This document shows positions 33,297 to 40,962 of a DNA stretch of 64,000 nt, piece after piece. This stretch comes from an uncultured Desulfovibrio sp. (lineage in GTDB: Bacteria; Desulfobacterota; Desulfovibrionia; Desulfovibrionales; Desulfovibrionaceae). Numbering within the stretch: the stretch's first letter is position 1; every line of letters starts with the position of its first letter. The position numbers were made by a program, and so were the translations under genes. Location of the stretch: assembly GCA_913063155.1 (NCBI GenBank), contig CAJXYU010000003.1, forward strand, positions 186,001 to 250,000, given 5' to 3'. Under the pieces are notes generated by a model. That model did not search any database, was not told the origin of the DNA, and saw nothing but the letters and a program-made list of their open reading frames with translations.

Positions 33297-34391
33297 TCAG
33301 TCAACCTTGTATTTGTAGTAGGCGGCGCAACTGCCCTCGGTGGAAACCATGCATGGCCCCACGGGATTGGCCGGGGTACAGGCCTTTTTGAACAGCGGAC
33401 ATTGGTCAGGGCTGAGGATGCCCTTGAGCACCTGACCGCACTTGCAACCCGGCAGGGGCGGTGCTTCGGTGATCTCGACGCCGAATTCGCGTTTGGCGTC
33501 CATGTCGGCCCATTCCTCGCGAATTTCCAAGCCACTGCCCGGAATCAGGCCGATGCCGCGCCACAGGGCGTCCGAAATCTCAAACACGTCGTACAGCACC
33601 TCACGAGCCTTGGCGTTGCCTTCGTCGGAAACCGCACGGCGGTAGTTGTTGGCCACATGAGCCTCGCCCTTGTTGCGCCACCGGACCATGTCAAGCAGGG
33701 ACTGAAGAATGTCCACGGGCTCGAACCCGGTGACGATGGCGCTGCGGTCGTAGTCGGCGGCAATATAGTTGTAGGGCTCAAGACCGATGACCGTGGAAAC
33801 GTGGCCGGGCAAAATAAAACCGTCGATACGCGTAGCCGTGTCGTCCATGAGCGCGGCCAGGGCCACGGGCACCGTCTTGTGAAACGGCAGGACGCGGAAA
33901 TTGGAAATCCCCTGCGCGCGGGCCATGGTCATGGTGGCGGCGATGGTCGGCGCCGTGGTCTCAAACCCCACGCCCAGAAACACGACCGTGTCATCCGGGT
34001 TCTCTTTGGCGATCTTCAGGGCGTCAAAGGGCGAATAGATGACGCTGACGCGTGCGCCGTCGGCTTGTGCGGCCTTGAGATTGCGACCTCCGTGCCCGGG
34101 AACGCGCATGAGGTCCCCGAAAGTGGCGATGATCACGTCGTCGCGCCCGGCCAGGTCCAGGAAGGCATTGACCTCGGATTCATGGGTGACGCAGACGGGA
34201 CAGCCCGGACCGCTCAGGTGCACAATGCCTTCCGGCAGCAAGGACCGCAACCCGCTCTGGAAGATGGCTACGGTATGGGTGCCGCAGACCTCCATGAAGC
34301 GGAGCTCCCCCTCCAGCTCCTTGTCCAGTTTTTCGAGCAGCGCCCTGCACAGCTCGGGGTCACGAAATCTATCAAGAAGTTTCAGGCTCAA
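33297..34391 (-). CDS. hypD: Hydrogenase maturation protein HypD
   Basis: Iron-sulfur scaffold that assembles Fe(CN)2CO. 364 residues. Motifs: FMEVCGTHTVAIFQSGL (the CGTHT site), SGPGCPVCVTHESEV, GFETTAPT and a cysteine-rich C-terminus (PGCKCGQVLKG, CPLF, CTPANPVGPC, GSCAAYYKYK) that binds the 4Fe-4S cluster. The only plausible start is a TTG at 34389-34391, with GAGG seven bases upstream; an in-frame stop lies close before it. A structured leader with its own promoter precedes the gene. Confidence 0.95.
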   Translation of the reverse strand: MSLKLLDRFRDPELCRALLEKLDKELEGELRFMEVCGTHTVAIFQSGLRSLLPEGIVHLSGPGCPVCVTHESEVNAFLDLAGRDDVIIATFGDLMRVPGHGGRNLKAAQADGARVSVIYSPFDALKIAKENPDDTVVFLGVGFETTAPTIAATMTMARAQGISNFRVLPFHKTVPVALAALMDDTATRIDGFILPGHVSTVIGLEPYNYIAADYDRSAIVTGFEPVDILQSLLDMVRWRNKGEAHVANNYRRAVSDEGNAKAREVLYDVFEISDALWRGIGLIPGSGLEIREEWADMDAKREFGVEITEAPPLPGCKCGQVLKGILSPDQCPLFKKACTPANPVGPCMVSTEGSCAAYYKYKVD

Positions 34392-34409
34392 CTCCCCACC
34401 TCACACTGC

Positions 34410-34529
34410 TTAAGGTTCAGCCGTCAACGGCATGCCTTCCCGGGGCGCGGACATAAAAAAAGCAACCCTGCCAGACAGTTGAACAGGCAGGGCGCCTATG
34501 TGTTCAACCATGGAGCCCGGAAGTTGCTT
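34410..34529 (-). promoter_or_regulatory. Structured hypD leader with interleaved helices and terminator (candidate riboregulator)
   Basis: In transcript order the minus strand gives AAGCAAC (34529-34523), GTTGAACA (34508-34501), CCCTGCC (34492-34486), TGTTCAAC (34485-34478), GGCAGGG (34472-34466) and GTTGCTT (34466-34460) merging into a run of seven T. The first pairs with the last; the second with the fourth; the third with the fifth. The last two pairings interleave, so they are either exclusive (antiterminator against terminator) or form a pseudoknot. A 33-codon reading frame (34410-34511) runs through the hairpin and may be accidental. No known riboswitch class was recognised. Confidence 0.55.
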
Positions 34530-34550
34530 GCATCAGCATGTCAATGAGGA

Positions 34551-34579
34551 ATCATATACGGAAGCGCCATGCGAAGCAA
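34551..34579 (-). promoter_or_regulatory. Candidate promoter of the hypDE leader
   Basis: Minus-strand TTGCTT (34574-34579), 17-base spacer, TATGAT (34551-34556; five of six). It lies between the dsrC terminator and the structured leader and predicts a transcript starting near 34544. Confidence 0.55.
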
Positions 34580-34592
34580 ATGGGAAAGGCAA

Positions 34593-34625
34593 CAAAAAAG
34601 GGACGAAAGCTTACGCTTTCGTCCC
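34593..34625 (-). terminator. Rho-independent terminator after dsrC
   Basis: Perfect 11-bp stem GGGACGAAAGC/GCTTTCGTCCC with a four-base loop and TTTTTT on the minus strand, 24 bases after the dsrC stop. Confidence 0.92.
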
Positions 34626-34648
34626 TTGAGTCTCCACATTTCTGCGAA

Positions 34649-34966
34649 TTAGACGCAGCCGGTGGGCTTGGGCAGGCCAGCCATTTTACAGGCTCCCTTG
34701 CCAGGTCCGGACGGGAACAGTTCGTAGATTTGCTTCAGCTTGAAGCCGGTGACCTTGGAAAGAATGCGGACCATCGGAGCGATGCCGTTCTTCTTGTAGT
34801 AGTCCTGCAGGAAGTCGATGACCTTCTGGTGATCGTCGGTCAGTTCCTTGATGCCTTCGGAGTCCTTCACGTAGTCAACCCACTCAGGGCACCAGCTGTC
34901 GAACTGGAGCAGGAAACCGTCTTCGTCGACCTCAAACTGTTTGCCCTCGAATTCTACTACTGCCAT
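34649..34966 (-). CDS. dsrC: Dissimilatory sulfite reductase physiological partner DsrC
   Basis: Small redox sulfur carrier of 105 residues that takes the sulfite-derived sulfur from DsrAB as a trisulfide and passes it to DsrMKJOP. The C-terminal arm reads GACKMAGLPKPTGCV: Cys93 and the penultimate Cys104, eleven residues apart, both needed for a true DsrC rather than a TusE. N-terminus MAVVEFEGKQFEVDEDGF with GGAGG eight bases upstream. Alone between terminator and promoter region, not next to dsrAB, as is common in this group. Confidence 0.97.
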   Translation of the reverse strand: MAVVEFEGKQFEVDEDGFLLQFDSWCPEWVDYVKDSEGIKELTDDHQKVIDFLQDYYKKNGIAPMVRILSKVTGFKLKQIYELFPSGPGKGACKMAGLPKPTGCV

Positions 34967-35249
34967 TGTAATGCCTCCTCGATTTTGCTTCAAATGATTC
35001 CGGCGATTTGCGCCGGGCACTTCACAAGATGTATCTATGAAGTGTGAAGTCCTCGTTTAATTTGTGACGAGAAAAAGTTCAAGTAGAAATTACACGGCAA
35101 CTCCTTCTTTCCCGCAGGAATTCGATCGCATACCGATTCCTGTCCCGGCTTTATTTTTGGGAAACGAAGTGATAACAATACGGAAATACGTCGCACACGG
35201 GCCTGCTCCGTCAGGCCTGCAAACCATTTCAACAGGTTCCTAATTCCTC
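34967..35249 (-). promoter_or_regulatory. dsrC promoter and leader region with hairpins
   Basis: The 283 bases upstream of dsrC contain no gene. Minus-strand candidate promoter TTGAAC...TTAAAC (16-base spacer, about 35054-35081). In the putative leader, CCGGCG-ATTTG-CGCCGG (35000-35016) and CACTTCA/TGAAGTG (35018-35024, 35038-35044) can form two small hairpins. These could stabilise an abundant mRNA or control it; no function is shown. Confidence 0.4.
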
Positions 35250-35894
35250 ATGAACCAGTCGAAACTCGATCAAGAAACCGTCAGGAGACCGTTCATCCCC
35301 ACAGTTCCGGCTCCGCCCTCCTCCGTCATCGATCCGTCCTGGCACATCCCGGACGATGAGGAGTGTTTTGCGCTCTGGGACAGGTTCGAGATGTTCGACA
35401 ACGTGCGCAAGCACAGCATGACCGTGGCCGAGGTGGCCACCTGCGTGGCGCAGCGCGGCATGGAAAAGGGCTTCGACGTCAACGTCCCACTGGTGCGGGC
35501 CTCGGCCCTGCTCCACGACCTGGCCAAGACGTATTCCATCAAATTCGGAGGAAACCACAGCCAGCTCGGCGGTGCGTGGGCCCAGGAACTGACCGGCAAC
35601 CCGGTGCTGGCCGCCGGAGTCACCCACCATGTATACTGGCCTTTTGCCATAGACCTGGACAAATATTTTCACCAACTGACCGTGCTCTATGCGGACAAAC
35701 GCGTGCGCCACGACCAGATCGTGGGCGTGGAACCTCGTTTCGACGATCTCATCGTGCGTTACGGCATCACCGACCTCATAGCCAGACGCATCCAAATAAC
35801 CAAAGAACAGGCCCTCAAGGTGGAACAAGCCTTTGACGCGGCCCTCGGGATCATCCTCAATGAATGTACTTTTGATAGCGGGCGGTTGGAGTAG
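35250..35894 (+). CDS. HD-domain phosphohydrolase
   Basis: 214 residues with an HD metal site: His55 in NVRKHSMTVAEVA, His89-Asp90 in SALLHDLAK, and a later acidic residue near ADKRVRHD. The family hydrolyses phosphate esters or nucleotides, often by analogy to YqeK-type or tRNA-related enzymes. It overlaps the start of ddl by 35 bases, so it is part of an envelope operon (ddl, waaA, kdsB); a role in precursor metabolism is only inference. Confidence 0.8.
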   Translation: MNQSKLDQETVRRPFIPTVPAPPSSVIDPSWHIPDDEECFALWDRFEMFDNVRKHSMTVAEVATCVAQRGMEKGFDVNVPLVRASALLHDLAKTYSIKFGGNHSQLGGAWAQELTGNPVLAAGVTHHVYWPFAIDLDKYFHQLTVLYADKRVRHDQIVGVEPRFDDLIVRYGITDLIARRIQITKEQALKVEQAFDAALGIILNECTFDSGRLE

Positions 35895-36771
35895 CGAACG
35901 CGAAGTCTCGCTGAACGGTGCTGAAATCATCCGGCAGGCTCTGGAACGCCTGGGCCATGATGTCCGCATGTTCGACCCTGCCCTGGAATTCGACGCCCTA
36001 TTGGACAACGCCCGGCAGGCTGACTTCGCCTTCATCAACATGCACGGTTCGCCGGGCGAGGACGGCCTGGTGCAGGCCATGCTGGAACGGGCTGACTGCC
36101 CCTACCAGGGGCCGGGGCCGGCCCCGTCGTTCCTGGCTCTGAACAAGGCGGCCAGCAAACAGATCTTCCGCGCCAAGGGCATTCCCACGCCGGACTGGCG
36201 ACTCATCACCGAACGTCCCGAACCGGGTTTCGACCTCGGCTTGGAGTTCCCGGTCTTTGTCAAGCCCAATGCGGGCGGCTCCAGTGTGGACATGGGCATC
36301 TGCCGCGACCGGAAGTCCCTTGAACGCCAGTTGAACATCATCTTCGACCACTGCGACCTGGCCCTGGCGGAACGTCTGGTGGAGGGCACGGAACTGACCT
36401 GCGGCATGCTGGGTGACAAGGCGTTGCCTCTGATCATGATCCGCCCCAAAGGCGACGCAGAATTCTTCGATTACGAAAACAAATACTCGGCCGACGGCGC
36501 AGAAGAAATATGTCCCGCTCCAGTGGACGACTCCGTCCGGGACATGGTCCAGAAATACACATTGCAGGCCAACGAGGCCCTGGGCCTGACCGGCTGCAGC
36601 CGCGCCGATTTCATCCTGGACGAAAGCGGCAAGCCCTGGCTGTTGGAGATCAACACCCTGCCGGGCATGACCGCCACCAGCCTGCTGCCCCAGGCGGCCG
36701 CCGAAACCGGCCTCGAATTCGACGCCCTCATCGCCGAACTGATCCGACTCGGCCAGGCGGAGCGCTCCTGA
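35860..36771 (+). CDS. ddl: D-alanine--D-alanine ligase
   Basis: ATP-grasp enzyme making the peptidoglycan dipeptide; 303 residues from MNVLLIAGGWSSEREVSLNG. The motif FINMHGSPGEDGLVQAMLE is the N-terminal Ddl signature; the ATP lid region holds FPVFVKPNAGGSSVDMG, and the C-terminal metal site WLLEINTLPGMTATSLLPQA carries the conserved Glu and Asn. It starts inside the 3' end of the HD gene and is followed by waaA after two bases. Confidence 0.95.
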   Translation: MNVLLIAGGWSSEREVSLNGAEIIRQALERLGHDVRMFDPALEFDALLDNARQADFAFINMHGSPGEDGLVQAMLERADCPYQGPGPAPSFLALNKAASKQIFRAKGIPTPDWRLITERPEPGFDLGLEFPVFVKPNAGGSSVDMGICRDRKSLERQLNIIFDHCDLALAERLVEGTELTCGMLGDKALPLIMIRPKGDAEFFDYENKYSADGAEEICPAPVDDSVRDMVQKYTLQANEALGLTGCSRADFILDESGKPWLLEINTLPGMTATSLLPQAAAETGLEFDALIAELIRLGQAERS

Positions 36772-36773
36772 CG

Positions 36774-38060
36774 ATGGGGAAACTCCTGAACACGGCCATG
36801 ACGGCCTACGACCTGGCCTGGCGCGCCGCCGTCCCCTTGCTGGGCGGCAACAAGCGGCTCAAGCACGGACTGGGACAGCGAACCCTGGAAGACGGGCTGC
36901 CCGCCAAGGCTGACCTCTGGATCCAGGGAGCCAGCGGCGGGGAGAGCTACCTGACCTGGGAGGTGTTGCGACGACTGGAAAATCCGCTCAAGGACAGGTC
37001 CCTCAACGTACTGGCCACCACCAACACCAAGCAGGGCATGGAAATCCTGGAACGGGCCGCCGAGGACATCAACTCTTCCAAACGCGGCATAGCCTTGCAG
37101 ACACACTATTTTCCGTTCGATGCGCCGAGCATCATGCGCCGGGCCTTGGCCCACGCCGCTCCCCGGGTGGCCCTGATCCTCGAAACCGAAATCTGGCCCG
37201 GCTTCCTGCGCGCCTGCAAGGAACAGGGAACAAAAATCGTGCTGGCCAACGGCCGCATGAATACCAGGAGCCTGGCCGGCTACCTGGCCGCCAAAGGCCT
37301 GTTCCGGGAATTGGCCCCGGACCTGGTATTGGCCATGTCCGACCGGGACGCCATGCGCTTCGCCACCTTGTTCGGCCGCGACCGTGTCCAGACCATGCCC
37401 AACATCAAGTTCGACCGCATGGGGGCCTCCGCAGCCATGTCCCGCAAGGACAACCCCTTGAAAGACACCATTGCGCCGCGGACCGATTTCGTGGTCTTCG
37501 GTTCGGTGCGCAAGGAAGAGGAACAGGATGTGGAACGGCTGGTGGCCGATCTGCATCGCAGCATGCCCAAAGCCGTCATCGGCCTGTTCCCCCGGCACAT
37601 GGAACGCATCGACCGCTGGAAGGAGCTGTTGGACCAGAACGGTCTGCCCTGGACGCTGCGCAGCGAGCAGACCGGAACCGCGGCTCCCGGCGTCACCATT
37701 CTCTGGGACACCTTCGGCGAGATGATACCGGCCTATGCCCTGTGCCGGACCGCCTTTGTGGGCGGCAGCCTTGCCTCTCTGGGGGGACAGAACTTTCTGG
37801 AACCGCTGACTTGCGGAGTGGTCCCCGTGGTGGGGCCCAGCTGGCACAATTTTTCCTGGGTAGGCGAAGAAATCTTCCAATCCGGACTGGTCCGACAGGG
37901 CCAAAACCGGGAAGAAGTACTCGCCATGCTTTTGGAACAGCTGAAGAATCCTCCTGCCCGCAGGGACGTAGTCGCAAAAGTCCGCACCTACATCCGCAAG
38001 CGGCAGGGAGGCGCGAAAACGGTATGCAAACATATTGCCCATTTGGTCATTAATGATTAA
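36774..38060 (+). CDS. waaA: 3-deoxy-D-manno-octulosonic acid (Kdo) transferase
   Basis: Adds Kdo from CMP-Kdo to lipid A precursor at the inner membrane. 428 residues. WIQGASGGESYLTWEVLRRL corresponds to the WaaA HAxSxGE-type motif, here with GASGGES; ILETEIWPGFLRACKEQG supplies the acidic motif; the GT-B C-domain has FGSVRKEEEQ, FPRHMER and GGSLASLGGQNFLEPL. The changed first motif (Gly-Ala-Ser-Gly-Gly-Glu) is a little unusual. Next to kdsB, which makes its donor. Confidence 0.9.
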   Translation: MGKLLNTAMTAYDLAWRAAVPLLGGNKRLKHGLGQRTLEDGLPAKADLWIQGASGGESYLTWEVLRRLENPLKDRSLNVLATTNTKQGMEILERAAEDINSSKRGIALQTHYFPFDAPSIMRRALAHAAPRVALILETEIWPGFLRACKEQGTKIVLANGRMNTRSLAGYLAAKGLFRELAPDLVLAMSDRDAMRFATLFGRDRVQTMPNIKFDRMGASAAMSRKDNPLKDTIAPRTDFVVFGSVRKEEEQDVERLVADLHRSMPKAVIGLFPRHMERIDRWKELLDQNGLPWTLRSEQTGTAAPGVTILWDTFGEMIPAYALCRTAFVGGSLASLGGQNFLEPLTCGVVPVVGPSWHNFSWVGEEIFQSGLVRQGQNREEVLAMLLEQLKNPPARRDVVAKVRTYIRKRQGGAKTVCKHIAHLVIND

Positions 38061-38081
38061 AGACCCATCACGGTAAACAGA

Positions 38082-38822
38082 ATGATCACCATCCCCGACT
38101 GCTACGGCATCATCCCCGCGAGGTACGAGTCCTCGCGCTTTCCGGGCAAGCCTCTTGCAGACATGCTGGGCAAGCCCATGTTCTGGCACGTGTATGAACG
38201 CGCCCGCCGTTGCCCGTTGCTGAAAAGCGTCACCCTGGCCACGGACGACGATCGCATCTACAAGGCCGCCCTGGATCTGGGCGTGCCCGTGGTCATGACC
38301 TCCACCACCCATGCAAGCGGCACGGACCGCGTCCTGGAAGCCGCCCGCATCATCGGCGTGGAACCGGGCGAAGTGGTGGTAAACATCCAGGGGGACGAAC
38401 CGGCCCTGAATCCCGTCATGCTGGAAGAGTTGCTGGAACCCTTCACCCGCTGCCCGGCCATGGTCACCACCCTGGTGAGCCAGATCAGCCCGGAAGAGGC
38501 TCAGTCCCCGGACCGGGTCAAGGCGGTGGTCACCCAGCACGGCCGCGCACTCTACTTCTCCAGGGCCATGGTTCCCTATGACCGGGAAAACCTAATGCAT
38601 TCCTACTACCTTCATGTCGGGCTCTACGCCTTTCGCATGGAGGCCCTTATACGTTTCGGCGAGTTGGACCCCAGCCCGCTGGAGCAGCGCGAGAAACTGG
38701 AACAGTTGAGGTTCCTCGAGGACGGCATCACCATCCACGTGACAGAAACGAAGCACTGCTGTCACGGCGTGGACCGGCCAGAGGATTTGGATAAAGTCAT
38801 CAGCATTTTGGAGCAGGAATAA
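38082..38822 (+). CDS. kdsB: 3-deoxy-manno-octulosonate cytidylyltransferase
   Basis: Forms CMP-Kdo from CTP and Kdo. 246 residues. The CTP-binding motif [29 protein letters not shown], and [16 protein letters not shown] are diagnostic. The stop codon directly abuts the carA start. Its neighbour waaA uses the product. Confidence 0.96.
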   Translation: MITIPDCYGIIPARYESSRFPGKPLADMLGKPMFWHVYERARRCPLLKSVTLATDDDRIYKAALDLGVPVVMTSTTHASGTDRVLEAARIIGVEPGEVVVNIQGDEPALNPVMLEELLEPFTRCPAMVTTLVSQISPEEAQSPDRVKAVVTQHGRALYFSRAMVPYDRENLMHSYYLHVGLYAFRMEALIRFGELDPSPLEQREKLEQLRFLEDGITIHVTETKHCCHGVDRPEDLDKVISILEQE

Positions 38823-39947
38823 ATGAAAGCTATTCTGGCCCTTGAGGACGGAACGATTTTCGAAGGCACCTCGTTCACCGGCGAGGGAGAGGCCTGCGGC
38901 GAGGTCATCTTCAACACCGGCATGACCGGGTATCAGGAAATTCTGACCGATCCGTCCTATACCGGACAGATGGTCTGCATGACCTACCCGCTCATCGGTA
39001 ACTACGGAGTGAATCCCGAGGATGTGGAGTCCGAAAAGGTCCAGGCCTCGGCCATGATCGTCAAGGAGTGCTGCAAGAAACCCAGCAACTGGCGATCCTC
39101 CATGTCCCTGCCCGAATACCTGACACAGGCGGGCGTCATGGGCATCGAAGGAATCGACACCCGCGCCCTGACCCGCCATCTGCGCATCAACGGGGCCATG
39201 CGCGGCGTCATCGCCTGTGGCGACGTTTCAGCCGAGGAACTGGTGGCCAAGGCCAAGCAGGCGCCCTCCATGGAAGGGCTGAACCTGGCCGACCGCGTCT
39301 CTTCGGAGAAGCCCTATGCATGGGTGGACAACAAACCCAAATATTTCGACACGCTGAATAAAGCCGAATGGTCCGGTCAAGGGCCAAAACTCGTGGTCTA
39401 CGACTTCGGCGTGAAGTGGAACATCCTGCGCTGGCTGACCGAGGAAGGGTTCGATCTTCTGGTGGTGCCCTCCTGCACGAGCCCGGAAGAGGTGCGAGCC
39501 CTGAATCCTGACGCCGTCTTTCTCTCCAACGGACCGGGCGATCCGGCCGCCGTGGAAACCGGGGTGGCCGCCGCCAAAGACCTGACCGAGGATTACCCTG
39601 TGGCGGGCATCTGCCTGGGCCACCAGATCCTGGGCCTGGCCATGGGCGGCAAAACCTTCAAACTCAAGTTCGGGCACCACGGCTGCAACCATCCGGTCAT
39701 GGACAAAACCACCGAGAAAATCGAAATTTCGTCCCAAAACCACGGATTCTGCGTCGATATAACCGGCTTGAATTTCCTGGAAGCTACGCATATCAACTTG
39801 AATGATGGAACTCTTGAGGGTTTCGCCCACAAGGAAAAGCCGATCCTGGCCATCCAGTATCACCCTGAAGCTGCTCCGGGCCCGCACGACAGCCGCTACT
39901 TCTTCAGCCGCTTCCGGGAAATGGTCAAAGACGCTTGCGGAAAATAA
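38823..39947 (+). CDS. carA: Carbamoyl-phosphate synthase small subunit
   Basis: Glutaminase subunit of 374 residues supplying ammonia to CarB. N-terminal domain [20 protein letters not shown] and [17 protein letters not shown]; the class I amidotransferase domain carries the nucleophile in [17 protein letters not shown] and His/Glu in [16 protein letters not shown]. No carB follows in the window. It begins with no gap after kdsB, with an AGGA SD inside the kdsB 3' end. Confidence 0.97.
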   Translation: MKAILALEDGTIFEGTSFTGEGEACGEVIFNTGMTGYQEILTDPSYTGQMVCMTYPLIGNYGVNPEDVESEKVQASAMIVKECCKKPSNWRSSMSLPEYLTQAGVMGIEGIDTRALTRHLRINGAMRGVIACGDVSAEELVAKAKQAPSMEGLNLADRVSSEKPYAWVDNKPKYFDTLNKAEWSGQGPKLVVYDFGVKWNILRWLTEEGFDLLVVPSCTSPEEVRALNPDAVFLSNGPGDPAAVETGVAAAKDLTEDYPVAGICLGHQILGLAMGGKTFKLKFGHHGCNHPVMDKTTEKIEISSQNHGFCVDITGLNFLEATHINLNDGTLEGFAHKEKPILAIQYHPEAAPGPHDSRYFFSRFREMVKDACGK

Positions 39948-39977
39948 AAACGGTACGACTCCAGTCACGAGGCAACA

Positions 39978-40778
39978 ATGTCCAATGAATTGATCAAGGC
40001 TCGAAAAAAGCTGACCGGCGTGAGCAGTCTGCTGAAGAAGGGCAAATACATGCCCGCCGCCCAGGCTGCGTACGACGGCACCCTCATCATGCTCAAGCAG
40101 TCGCTCATGAAGGGCGAACGCCACGAATTCGAGGATCTGCTGAAAAAGGTCGCCTACAGCCTGAATTCCGACGACAAGCTGCGCCAGGTCTATCCCTTGG
40201 TCATCAGTTACGAGCCGGGCAAGGAAAAGGCTTTCCTGGAGGCCATGAAAGAACTGCTTCGCCTCCTGCAGGAAAAACTGAACGAAGAGGCCCAACTCGA
40301 CATCGCGGCCATAGAAACTCGTAAGAAGGCTGGTTTGGCCAAAGGGCAAGAACTCCTGGACAGCAAGGATTTCGACAAGGCCAAGTCCGTCTTCGACAAG
40401 CTCATATCCGAATTCGGCGGCGACGTGGATCTCAAGGCCGACATCGCCGACCGCTACCTGAACGCCGAGCGCTACCAGGAGGCGTTCAACCTCTTGGACG
40501 ACGCCTTGCGCGACGACCCCAACGCTCTGTTCCTCTACAACCGCATCGGCATCGTCCTGCGCAAAATGCGGGACTACGAGACCGCCGAGAAATACTATCT
40601 CAAGGCCCTGACCATTGAGGACAGCGACGAGTACCTGCTCTTCAACATGGGCAGGCTCTACTACGACTGGAAAAAATGGCCCAAGATGGCCCAGGCTGCC
40701 GAGCGCGCCCTGGGCATCAATCCCGAATTCAAGGAGGCGGCCAAGATGCTTGCCTTCGCCACCAAGAAAATGGGCTGA
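39978..40778 (+). CDS. Tetratricopeptide repeat protein
   Basis: 266 residues, cytoplasmic, no signal peptide. The first half is helical without a clear family. From about 150 on, TPR-like units are visible (LNAERYQEAFNLLDDALRDD, YNRIGIVLRKMRDYETAEKY, LFNMGRLYYDWKKWPKMAQA). Probably a protein-interaction scaffold; the partner is unknown. Follows carA by 30 bases and precedes a terminator, so it may be the last gene of the ddl-carA run. Confidence 0.8.
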   Translation: MSNELIKARKKLTGVSSLLKKGKYMPAAQAAYDGTLIMLKQSLMKGERHEFEDLLKKVAYSLNSDDKLRQVYPLVISYEPGKEKAFLEAMKELLRLLQEKLNEEAQLDIAAIETRKKAGLAKGQELLDSKDFDKAKSVFDKLISEFGGDVDLKADIADRYLNAERYQEAFNLLDDALRDDPNALFLYNRIGIVLRKMRDYETAEKYYLKALTIEDSDEYLLFNMGRLYYDWKKWPKMAQAAERALGINPEFKEAAKMLAFATKKMG

Positions 40779-40818
40779 CCAAGCTGCCGAGCATACCGCG
40801 TCCACTCTGCTGCGACAC

Positions 40819-40850
40819 AAAGCTCACACTCGAAAGTGTGAGCTTTTTTT
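40819..40850 (+). terminator. Rho-independent terminator after the TPR gene
   Basis: Perfect 12-bp stem AAAGCTCACACT/AGTGTGAGCTTT with loop CGAA and a run of T, 40 bases after the TPR stop. Confidence 0.92.
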
Positions 40851-40962
40851 ACGCCTCGCGGACACGACTTACGCGGACATTGGAAAAATGAAAGACAGGA
40901 ATTATCATGGGTTGAATTCTCCCTCTTGTTCCCATCCCCTTTCCTTTCAGGTATTGAAAGGC

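Noticed and set aside
34410-34511. 33-codon frame MVEHIGALPVQLSGRVAFF... upstream of hypD
   Set aside because: No SD, and it reads through the terminator hairpin and T run; kept only as a possible leader peptide within the regulatory element, not as a gene.
34440-34560. Possible signal recognition particle RNA (plus strand contains CCCGGAAG)
   Set aside because: The conserved GGTCAGG...AGCAGCC partners of the SRP tetraloop are missing.
36471-38540. 689-codon minus-strand open frame opposite ddl, waaA and kdsB
   Set aside because: Shadow frame with no SD and no domain; the plus-strand genes are clear.
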